From Prevotellamassilia timonensis (GTDB taxonomy: Bacteria > Bacteroidota > Bacteroidia > Bacteroidales > Bacteroidaceae): 64,000 nt of DNA. A model generated the notes under the pieces. That model was not told the DNA's origin, ran no database searches, and worked only from the letters and a program-made list of their open reading frames with translations. The translations under genes were made by a program, and so were the position numbers. Below, piece by piece: positions 18,101 to 24,765 of this stretch; positions within the stretch are counted from its first letter, which is position 1, and each line of letters begins with the position of its first letter. The DNA is taken from assembly GCF_900106785.1 (NCBI RefSeq), contig NZ_LT629844.1, positions 567,109 through 631,108 of the forward strand, written 5' to 3'.

Positions 18101-18174
18101 GCTTTGAAATTAGGGGCGGCTTGTGCCGTGCCGATAGCCAACAAGGAAAGGAAAAAGAGTAAAAACTTTTTCAT
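15115..18174 (-). CDS. Secreted CotH-family protein with T9SS-like C-terminal domain
   Basis: The 1019-residue protein starts with a clear signal peptide (cleavage near AQA-AP, residue 20). Residues about 22-170 and 230-370 look like two beta-trefoil-like repeats rich in Tyr, Asn and Gly, joined by a Gly/Ser/Glu linker near 185-200. Residues about 530-950 form the CotH domain, with the kinase-like signature LAPWDLDGTFGQDWDG near 790. CotH proteins phosphorylate secreted substrates in the best-studied case. The last 40 residues (VRIYNIAGQLVR...GIYVVNG) resemble a type A sorting domain of the type IX secretion system, so it is probably exported to the cell surface. The substrate here is unknown. 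Confidence 0.85.
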   Translation of the reverse strand: MKKFLLFFLSLLAIGTAQAAPNFKANTKYRISCKKFNSSNSYGSVVIGSNHSKLVELYYDSGNSYSDDSWWYINKSGNGYVIVNAKSGQYLTFTTTKNYRTKYVTLTNAASGNESQWIFDINEDGYAGIASASEGNGSGYHFNVRIDGTNLFGAYRANYYDENELFKIYDEQGNNVLLDNSGSSGETGGGSGGETGGEGTDDFNATTYGKTSYGEYWERTQLKQPIVYTTSVADPVLYSIANLRTGRYVGVGTSMNTKTTCLTEVYSASDRTQFYFVQSGTGVQIFTKDGQYVSTNYPTPDNSVSDKRAGLSVVNGTPNGNLWGFGWTTNTYPGYTITKLDNLSATDATQYKYNSWNDYSLDNNTGSSNVHEVGLYEGDDAGSSFVFTSADLRHAKYLQNKDIDFGLDVTPKAFAEAFDSLRINDKQLVYDGKGNAYFATLPEGMRNGGDYTAKVTYKLKATNAEGYTLKVNGQELDADGYVTFDNVDCETLYPIELTNASENVDLSAKIRFTFLPIVELNCSSVNSKAYTTGSLRVTDPASLGYDSLMIAAFKYRGASSSNYPKRSYAIKLRDENGNSVDRKLLGYRSDNNWILDAMYIDLACMRNRVATDLWNAFECKPYYADREKKVRTGTRGKFVEVILNGQWWGLYCMTEKMDRKQLKLKKFVPAAQSTTGENEVHGVLYKSNQWTYEVFMGHESNDDNDYKQVIYPHKKVSDYKNILGQETWCEYEFKYPDYEDEAVEWRPLHDAANMVATSFILNIDSVKSRFDYPMLRDYYLFIDLLLATDNHGKNLFWYAYDTQGPEGDKLSLAPWDLDGTFGQDWDGVITNTKDVTLDFDTYIKNYEHGQFAIFDLIKSRSEWQQDLKDRYAELRIKGVISGDGIANRFANYASLFEASLADQREQDMWSKAYHSRHKDIQGGATYAESWIRRRVNWLDQKYGFDAAVTAINEAKAEAYFAALGGVGCISVNTGKAQSVRIYNIAGQLVRNAQVGSGVTTINGIPAGIYVVNGTKVMVK

Positions 18175-18480
18175 GTAGAAAGGGTATGTAGTTGTAACTT
18201 ATTGTCGTATTTTAATTGCAAAGGGGTAAACCAACCAATTTGACAGGCGAACCCTTTTGGGTATTTGGCTTGCATTGCTGACAAGAGAGAATAACGTATG
18301 CAGGGATTAACGTCAAGCCCGACCCGCTTTAATCTGTCAGTTTGTCAAGTTGTCAGTCAATTCCGCCAATGCGTAAGTATTTTTGTTTTTCAATAAAGCG
18401 CGGTAAAGTTACGAATAATTGTCAACTCCTTTTTGCAAAGCGCACTCTTTTTATACCAACAGCCAGTTTTTTTATGTCAA

Positions 18481-18960
18481 TTCGTAATGTGTATAGATGT
18501 ATCGGTATTTTCGACAATCGTGCAGATTCTCGCGCGCACGCGTCCGGCATTTTGAATGCGAAGTGTATGCACTCTACACTTTCTGCGTGTAACGCTTTGA
18601 TTGTCAGTGCGTTAAGTAGTGTAGATGGTCAGCTCAAGAACCTACACGACCGTGTGCACTTGTCTGCACACCACACACCGCTTGACTTTCGTTATGTGCA
18701 AGCACATTTCGTGTGCCACCACCCGCGTTTTACGGCAATGGGGGAGCGGAATTTCTGTTGTTCCGACAGGAAAAACGCTCTCCCGTTGTGCGTTTGACGC
18801 CCTGCCGCAGGTGCAAAACGAGGCCCCCGTGTAGTCGGAGTGCAGATGGTAGTGCATACGGAATGTAGACGTGTCTACACGCTGCAATATGCTGATAATC
18901 AATATGAAAATAAGCATTAGTGCAGAGTGTAGACAGTTTTGTGGAAAAACCTTTTAGTGT
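18481..18960. repeat. Remnant related to 27490-27810 and 42770-43600
   Basis: Shared landmarks are the hairpin with GGGGGAGCGGAATTTCTGTTG, an AGTGTAGA-type inverted repeat, and TGATAATCAAT. I interpret these as decayed leaders of a VirE/VapE-type mobile gene because one copy precedes such a fragment at 27980. This link is inference. Confidence 0.45.
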
Positions 18961-19121
18961 AGAAAAACCGCTGCGAGCATGTTGGCTAAAAATCGATATG
19001 CGACATACTTCAGCCCTCATGGTGCCAATTTTGACTGTTGGAGGCCAGTTATTCGGCAAAAAATGGCATTCTTCGGCAGATTTGTCGTATCTTCGCTCTA
19101 AAATAACGCGTGTGCGGAATT

Positions 19122-19247
19122 AGCTGACATATTGGCGAGTAGGGGGCGGCCGGGTGGTGCTGCCATTTGGCCATCGTACCTTTCAGCTGACATATTGGCG
19201 AGTAGGGGGCGGCCGGGTGGTGCTGCCATTTGGCCATCGTGCCTTTC
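19122..19247. repeat. Tandem 63-bp duplication
   Basis: Two adjacent copies (19122-19184, 19185-19247) differ at one base. Each contains GGGGGCGGCCGGGTGG followed by TGCTGCCATTTGGCCATCGT. It lies about 120 bp before the Rpn nuclease gene. Confidence 0.9.
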
Positions 19248-19366
19248 GTTCTGCTTTTACATGACAGGAAAACGGCGTGCTTGCCAACTTGTAACGTCGT
19301 CAGCTTATAATTCCGCCAACGGGTTAGAACAAGACATGTTTGTACAACAAAATCGAACCATAGCAC

Positions 19367-20257
19367 ATGACAGCATTAAAGGACCGATACATACGATTTG
19401 ACTGGGCCATAAAGCGGCTGCTGCGGCAAAAGGCCAATTTTGATGTGCTCGAGGGCTTCCTCACCGTATTCATTGGCGAGAAGGTGAAAATTGTGGACAT
19501 ACTTGAGAGCGAGGGCAACCAGCAGGCACAGGACGACAAGTTTAACCGCGTCGACATAAAGGCCAAAAACTCCAAAGGCGAGATTATCATAGTTGAAATT
19601 CAGAATACAAGCGAACTTTATTACCTTGAACGCATACTCTACGGAGTGGCCAAGGCCATAACCGAGCACATCAACTTGGGTAATACCTATCAGGAGGTGA
19701 AGAAAGTCTACTCCATCAGCATACTCTATTTCGACCTCGGACAAGGGGCTGACTACTTGTATGTGGGGCAGAACGACTTTGTGGGCGTACACACCAAGGA
19801 CCATCTTAAAATCAGCCGTAAGGAGGAGGGTGCCATTGTGCAGCGTTTCCCCTCGGAGATATTCCCTACTTACTATCTGGTAAGGGTCAACAACTTTAAC
19901 GAGGTGGCCAAGTCGCCGCTCGAGGAGTGGATAAAGTATCTGAAAGATGGTGTGATAAGTGCCGAAACAACTGCTCCAGGATTGCGTGAGGCACGCCAAA
20001 AGTTGCAATATTACTCAATGGACGACGCTGAGCGCCATGCTTACGACGAGCACATCAATGCGGTAATGATACAGAACGATGTGCTTGGCAATGCACGACA
20101 AGAAGGACTTGAAGAGGGACTTGCCAAGGGGCTTGCCAAGGGTCGTGATGAGCGCTCGCTCGAAATAGCCAAGAGTCTGTTGGACATGGGGGTGGCAATA
20201 GACAAAATTATGAATGCCACCGGCCTTGATGAAGAGCAGATAAGAAGTTTGAAGTAG
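19367..20257 (+). CDS. Rpn-family recombination-promoting nuclease / PD-(D/E)XK transposase-like protein
   Basis: The 296-residue protein matches the Rpn/PF12784 group: N-terminal DRYIRFDWAIKRLL, nuclease core FNRVDIKAKN...GEIIIVEIQNT (Asp near 64, Glu-x-Gln near 77, a common variant of the ExK), and the YYLERILYG helix. The C-terminal part has the repeated EGLEEGLAKGLAKGRDE linker and a helix-turn-helix-like tail ending LDEEQIRSLK. Family members are often multicopy and were linked to DNA cleavage and recombination. Start is the first ATG after the ATTCCGCCAACGGGTTAGAA repeat end. No flanking inverted repeats are visible, so it is not a simple insertion sequence. Confidence 0.85.
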   Translation: MTALKDRYIRFDWAIKRLLRQKANFDVLEGFLTVFIGEKVKIVDILESEGNQQAQDDKFNRVDIKAKNSKGEIIIVEIQNTSELYYLERILYGVAKAITEHINLGNTYQEVKKVYSISILYFDLGQGADYLYVGQNDFVGVHTKDHLKISRKEEGAIVQRFPSEIFPTYYLVRVNNFNEVAKSPLEEWIKYLKDGVISAETTAPGLREARQKLQYYSMDDAERHAYDEHINAVMIQNDVLGNARQEGLEEGLAKGLAKGRDERSLEIAKSLLDMGVAIDKIMNATGLDEEQIRSLK

Positions 20258-20360
20258 ACTGAGAGGTGGTTAGGTTATTCGTTAACCTGTCAGTTCATTA
20301 ACCTGCCAGCCCGTTAATCCAGAAAATAAAAGGCAGCCCGATAAACCAAGGTGCCTTTTT

Positions 20361-20416
20361 AACCTCCTAACCCCTTAACCCCCTAACCCCCTAACCCCTT
20401 AACCCCTTAACCCCCA
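20361..20416. repeat. CCTAACCCC / CTTAACCCC simple repeat
   Basis: Six consecutive units of 9-10 bases (CCTAACCCC or CTTAACCCC) end 22 bp before the ABC permease start codon. The sequence continues the GGGTTAAC theme of the larger repeats. Slippage could alter the leader length. Confidence 0.7.
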
Positions 20417-20437
20417 TCCCCCCGTCAACTAAACACA

Positions 20438-21241
20438 ATGCTATTAGACTATACTTTTTTTCAGAACGCACTGTTAGGTGCATTGTTAGCGTCTGTGTTG
20501 TGCGCCATAGTGGGCACCTATGTTGTGACGCGACGCATGGTGATAGCCGGTGGCGGCATGGCACACGCCTCGTTAGGCGGAGTGGGCATGGCTGCCTATT
20601 GGGGCTTTCCGCCATTGCTTGGTGCGGCGGTGTTTGCCGTATTGTCCGGATTTGGCATAAAATGGCTCAGCAGCAAGCGCACCGTGCGTGAAGACTCAGC
20701 CATAGCCATGCTCTGGACCTTTGGCATGGCGCTTGGCATCATGTTTGCCTATCTTACGCCGGGATTTATGACCGACCTGCCGTCATATCTGTTTGGCGAC
20801 ATATTGAGCATATCGCACGCCGACATTGTCATGCTCGGCATACTCACGTTTATGGCTGTGCTGTTGTATGTATTGCTGCGGCGCTCCGTGATAAGTGTGG
20901 CTTGCGACCGCGGTTTTGCCCGCACACAGGGCTTGCCCGTTGGGGCCATTGAGGGGGCCATGACCCTGCTTATGGCGCTTGCTATTGTGGGGTGCCTGCA
21001 CATGGTGGGCATTGTCATGGTCATATCGTTGCTCAGTGTGCCACAAATGACGGCCGCGCTCTTTGCATCAACCTATCAGCGCATGGTGTGGCTGTCGGCC
21101 GTGTTTGCCTATGCTGGCTGCGTGGGCGGACTGTTGCTGTCGTATTATGCCGATGTGCCGGGCGGCGCCTCCATCATATTGACCAGTATAGGCATTTATG
21201 CCGTGTGCCGTATAATAAAAAGCGTGTTGCGCCGTTCTTAA
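20438..21241 (+). CDS. Metal ABC transporter permease (ABC-3 family; zinc or manganese)
   Basis: This 267-residue protein is an inner-membrane permease of the ZnuB/TroC/MntB family with eight or nine hydrophobic segments. Conserved family blocks are VVTRRMVIAGGGMAHASLGG at about 30-49 and the C-terminal LLSVPQMTAALFA near 195. It would form the transmembrane path for Zn2+ or Mn2+ driven by a partner ATPase. No ATPase or binding-protein gene is adjacent, so this is an orphan permease here. The metal cannot be assigned from sequence. Confidence 0.88.
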   Translation: MLLDYTFFQNALLGALLASVLCAIVGTYVVTRRMVIAGGGMAHASLGGVGMAAYWGFPPLLGAAVFAVLSGFGIKWLSSKRTVREDSAIAMLWTFGMALGIMFAYLTPGFMTDLPSYLFGDILSISHADIVMLGILTFMAVLLYVLLRRSVISVACDRGFARTQGLPVGAIEGAMTLLMALAIVGCLHMVGIVMVISLLSVPQMTAALFASTYQRMVWLSAVFAYAGCVGGLLLSYYADVPGGASIILTSIGIYAVCRIIKSVLRRS

Positions 21242-21249
21242 AATGTTAA

Positions 21250-21405
21250 GCAGACAAGTTGACGACGGGTTAACGAGTTGACAGATAAGTAAGTATGTCA
21301 AGCTTCTTACCATTCTGACTTTAACGTAATAAGTGGCGTATGGCAAACTTACTTGTAACCCGTCAACTCGTCAACCTGTCAACCAAGAAACCCGCCAACG
21401 GGTTA
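21250..21405. repeat. GGGTTAAC-family inverted repeat, copy upstream of porW-like gene
   Basis: Arms such as GACGGGTTAACGAGTTGACA pair with TGTAACCCGTCAACTCGTCA. The apex (AAGTAAGTATGTCAAGCTTC...ACTTACTTG) matches the copy at 49782-49957. The right end is CCGCCAACGGGTTATATAA, 47 bp before the gene start. Confidence 0.75.
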
Positions 21406-21451
21406 TATAAACTAATTTCGAACACCTACTTATATACCAAACAAGAGTTCA

Positions 21452-24385
21452 ATGTACATCAAACGCGCACTCTACATACTATTGGCTCTGACGGTTTGCG
21501 TCATGGCCTCAGTGTCGTGTTCAACTAAGAAGAACACGGCTGCCTCACGTTTTTGGCAGTCGTTCAACACTCGCTACAATGTGTATTATAACGGGTCGCA
21601 AGCATACATCGAAGGCGAGAAGTCAAAGGTACAAGGACATAAGGATAATTACACCGAATTTTTGCCCGTGTTCCTTGTGGGCAACGAAAAGTCGCGCACG
21701 TCAGGCAAGAGCAGTTTTGAAACTGCCATTACCAAATGTCAAAAGGCCATTGCTTTGCACAGCATCAAACGGCGGCCGGTGGTGAGTGCCAGCAAGCGTA
21801 AAACGCCCAAAATGAAAGCTTACTTGCAGCGCAAGGAGTATAACCCTTTTTTGAAGAATGCGTGGCTCATGATGGGACGTGCACAATTTGAAAAAGGAGA
21901 TTTCCTTGAGGCTGCAGCCACCTTCTCGTACATAGCCCGCCTTTATGCGGCCGAACCCGCCGTGGCTGCCGAGGCCAACCAGTGGCTGGCGCGTTGTTAC
22001 ACACAAGTGAAATGGTATTATGACGCCGAGGACGCCTTGAAGCGCATGCGGCGCGACACCATTCAGCGTGCCACATTGCGTGAGGCCGATGCCACGCAGG
22101 CCGATTTGCTGCTGCGTCAGGAGCGTTTTGAAGAGGCCCTTCCTTATCTTGAACGTGCGGCACGCTATGCCAAGGGCAGTTTCAGACAAGCACGCTTGTA
22201 CTATTTGTTAGGACAGGTGCAGCATCATTTGGGGCAGTCGCAGCAGGCTTACAAATCGTTGCAGAAGTGCATACGCAAGAGTCCGCCATTTGAACTGTCG
22301 TTTAATGCACGCATCTTGCAAACAGAGGTGCTGGCCGACCAGAAAGGCATGGGCAAAAAGATGATTGGCAAATTGCGCCGTATGGCCCGCTCGGACAATA
22401 ATAAGGAGTATCTGGACCAAGTGTATTATGCCATAGGCAACATATATTTGACACAAGGTGACACAGCTGCCGCTATTGCTGCCTACGAAAAGGGACGTGC
22501 AGGCAGTACACGCAATGGCATAGAAAAGGGGGTGCTCTTGTCACGCTTGGGACAGGTGTATTGGGACCAGCGACGTTTTGACAAAGCACAGCCTTGTTAC
22601 ACCGAGGCTATCGGACTTTTAGACAAGACACGTGAGGATTATGAGGAGATAACGCGCCGCTCAAAGGTGCTCGACAAACTGGTGCCTTACACCTCGGCCG
22701 TATATCTTCAGGATAGTTTGCAGGCCCTTTCGCGTATGAGTGAGGCCGACCGCAATGCGGCAATCGACCGTGTGATAGAGGCTCTCAAAAAGAAAGAGGC
22801 TGAGGAACGCAAGGCGCGCCGTGACTCTGCGGCACAAGCACGGGCCGAGGAGAACGGACAGGCTGCCGGTGGTGGCAATATGAACAAGCCCAACAACAGC
22901 AACGCGCAGCAGGCTGCTACTGGCAACAAGGCATGGTATTTTTACAATCCCATGGTTGTGACACAAGGCAAGCAGGACTTTGTGCGGCTTTGGGGCAAAC
23001 GTAAGAACGAGGATAACTGGCGGCGCTCAAACCACACGGTGGTGAAAATGGACGATCATGAGGGCTTTGACTATGCTGCCGACGATTCGCTGCAGAACGT
23101 AAGTGACTCGTTGCGCAACGCCGAGACAGATGAGTTGCAGACTGAGGCGGCCGATTCGCTGCAAGATGACCCGCATCAGCGTGAATATTACCTTAAGCAA
23201 ATTCCGTTTACCGATGAGGCCCGGGCTGCGTCTGATGCCATCATTATGGACGGCCTTTACAATGCTGGTGTCATAGAGAAGGACGACCTTGAGGATTTCC
23301 CGTTGGCAGCAAGCACGCTCGAACGCCTTACCACGCATTATCCAACATACGAGCACATGGCTGATGCCTGGTATCAGTTGTTCTTGCTTTATTCGCGCTG
23401 GGGACGTACTGATAAGGCTGAGGAGGCTAAGGCATATATGGCACAACACTTTGCTGATGATGAGCGGACTAAGCTGATAAACGATCCCGACTTTGAATAC
23501 AATGCACGTTATGGCAAACTCATAGAGGATTCGCTTTATACGGCTACTTACAATGCTTACCGGCAGCGCAACGTGCAAATGGTTGACCACAACTATGCGG
23601 TGTCGACCGACAAGTATCCTAACGGCATCAACCGCCCCAAGTTTATGTTTGTACATGTGCTGGCACATCTCAACACGTCTGCCACCAAGGACTTGACTGA
23701 TGAGTTGCGACAGTTGCTGCAAAAGTACCCCGACAGCGATGTGAGCGAAATGGCTGGTATGATAGTCAAGGGGCTGGAGAGCGGGCGTAAGCCTGGCACT
23801 GGCACTTTTGACCTTGGTTCGCTTTGGGACCGTCGTACTGCTTCGGCCGACTCTGTGGCTACTGATGCGGCCAAGGCGCGCAAGTTCACGCCAGAACGTA
23901 ACACGCCGTTTGTGTTTGTGCTGGCTTATCCTACCGATTCGGTGCAGACCAATGCGCTGCTTTACGAAATGGCGCACTTTAACTTTACCACTTTTGTGGT
24001 GCGTGGCTTCGACATGGAGGTGAGTCATGAAAAGGGGCTTAGCCAGCTTTGCATATCGGGCTTCAATTCGTTTGACGAGGCGCACGCATACGCCAGCCGT
24101 GTGTTTAAGGACAAAAATTTGGTGCCGTATTTGCGTAAGGGACGTGTGATGCTTATTTCAAAGCAGAACCTTGAGCTCATAGGCACAACCTTTAGCATAA
24201 ACGACTATCAGAAGTTCTACGACAGCACATTTGCCCCTGTCAAGTTGCCTGCAGATTTGCCTCTCGAAACGGCGCCTGTTGAGCAGCACTATGAGGACGA
24301 GTATACGCCTGAACAACTTGAGCGTATCAACAGTGGCTCGGGTTCTGACGACAATACTACCGACGATGGCGGTGAATGGTATTGA
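21452..24385 (+). CDS. PorW/SprE-like TPR lipoprotein (type IX secretion)
   Basis: The 977-residue protein has a lipoprotein signal with Cys23 in SVSCSTKKNT. It then shows FNTRYNVYYNGSQAYIEGE (about 38-56), a block typical of PorW/SprE, the periplasmic outer-membrane lipoprotein that helps the T9SS translocon and motor interact. TPR-like helices run through about 120-400 and 600-750. A charged Ala/Glu/Arg and Asn-rich linker lies near 450-490, and the tail is acidic. The presence of a CotH protein with a T9SS-like tail nearby agrees with this function. Family assignment rests on the N-terminal pattern and architecture. Confidence 0.75.
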   Translation: MYIKRALYILLALTVCVMASVSCSTKKNTAASRFWQSFNTRYNVYYNGSQAYIEGEKSKVQGHKDNYTEFLPVFLVGNEKSRTSGKSSFETAITKCQKAIALHSIKRRPVVSASKRKTPKMKAYLQRKEYNPFLKNAWLMMGRAQFEKGDFLEAAATFSYIARLYAAEPAVAAEANQWLARCYTQVKWYYDAEDALKRMRRDTIQRATLREADATQADLLLRQERFEEALPYLERAARYAKGSFRQARLYYLLGQVQHHLGQSQQAYKSLQKCIRKSPPFELSFNARILQTEVLADQKGMGKKMIGKLRRMARSDNNKEYLDQVYYAIGNIYLTQGDTAAAIAAYEKGRAGSTRNGIEKGVLLSRLGQVYWDQRRFDKAQPCYTEAIGLLDKTREDYEEITRRSKVLDKLVPYTSAVYLQDSLQALSRMSEADRNAAIDRVIEALKKKEAEERKARRDSAAQARAEENGQAAGGGNMNKPNNSNAQQAATGNKAWYFYNPMVVTQGKQDFVRLWGKRKNEDNWRRSNHTVVKMDDHEGFDYAADDSLQNVSDSLRNAETDELQTEAADSLQDDPHQREYYLKQIPFTDEARAASDAIIMDGLYNAGVIEKDDLEDFPLAASTLERLTTHYPTYEHMADAWYQLFLLYSRWGRTDKAEEAKAYMAQHFADDERTKLINDPDFEYNARYGKLIEDSLYTATYNAYRQRNVQMVDHNYAVSTDKYPNGINRPKFMFVHVLAHLNTSATKDLTDELRQLLQKYPDSDVSEMAGMIVKGLESGRKPGTGTFDLGSLWDRRTASADSVATDAAKARKFTPERNTPFVFVLAYPTDSVQTNALLYEMAHFNFTTFVVRGFDMEVSHEKGLSQLCISGFNSFDEAHAYASRVFKDKNLVPYLRKGRVMLISKQNLELIGTTFSINDYQKFYDSTFAPVKLPADLPLETAPVEQHYEDEYTPEQLERINSGSGSDDNTTDDGGEWY

Positions 24386-24431
24386 TGAGGGTGGTCCTGA
24401 TAATTCTGATGGGGCGCAAGATTATAAACTG

Positions 24432-24631
24432 TTGTCCGGTAAAACGTAGCCCTGCGAACGGACTCAAGCATCAAACTCAAGCACCAAACGCAAGCACTAA
24501 TGGGGGCGACGCGTCTCGCGTCGGGGCATTAAATAATAGCTGCATCTTTTCCCGACGCGGGACGCGTCGCCCCCATTAGAGGTAGCGTTTGGTGCTTGCG
24601 CCCGTTTGCATGTTTACGTTTTAATGGACAA
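24432..24631. repeat. GC-rich GGGGGCGACGCGTC palindrome, copy 1
   Basis: Outer arms TTGTCCGGTAAAACG and CGTTTTAATGGACAA enclose CAAGCACCAAACGC words. Inner arms CTAATGGGGGCGACGCGTCT and the inverse GACGCGTCGCCCCCATTAG face each other around an AT-rich centre. Related copies are at 27211-27427 and 43083-43341. Confidence 0.8.
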
Positions 24632-24656
24632 CGATAAATTAGAAACGCTCTTGAAG

Positions 24657-24733
24657 CTAAACGCAATTAAGGCCTTTAACAGCCAGGCGGACGTACAACG
24701 TCCAGCGGCTGTCAAAGGCCTTAATTGCGTTAG
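24657..24733. terminator. Strong hairpin between convergent genes
   Basis: Arms of about 37 bp (CTAAACGCAATTAAGGCC... and ...GGCCTTAATTGCGTTAG) with few mismatches lie 33 bp after the relA/spoT stop. As porW-like and relA/spoT converge here, a bidirectional terminator is likely. Confidence 0.6.
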
Positions 24734-24765
24734 TTTGTTTGTATGATGCTATGCGGGTGGGGTGT

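Larger units (their letters stand above)
18175..19366. other. 1.2-kb non-coding, repeat-derived gap
   Basis: No real gene is supported. 18230-18380 has a degenerate GGGTTAAC/ATTCCGCCAA repeat. 18481-18960 shares words with 27490-27810 and 42770-43600 (TGATAATCAATATG, AGAGTGTAGACA, and the hairpin ATGGGGGAGCGGAATTTCTG...CTCTCCC at 18737-18784). 19122-19247 is a 63-bp tandem duplication. The reading frames here have low-complexity, unlikely translations. Confidence 0.6.

Noticed and set aside
18342-18797. 151-codon ORF in the gap after CotH
   Set aside because: It crosses several repeat remnants, and the translation looks random and Cys/His-rich.
23027-24085. 352-codon ORF antisense to the porW-like gene
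   Set aside because: Shadow of the plus-strand gene, with a basic, low-quality translation.
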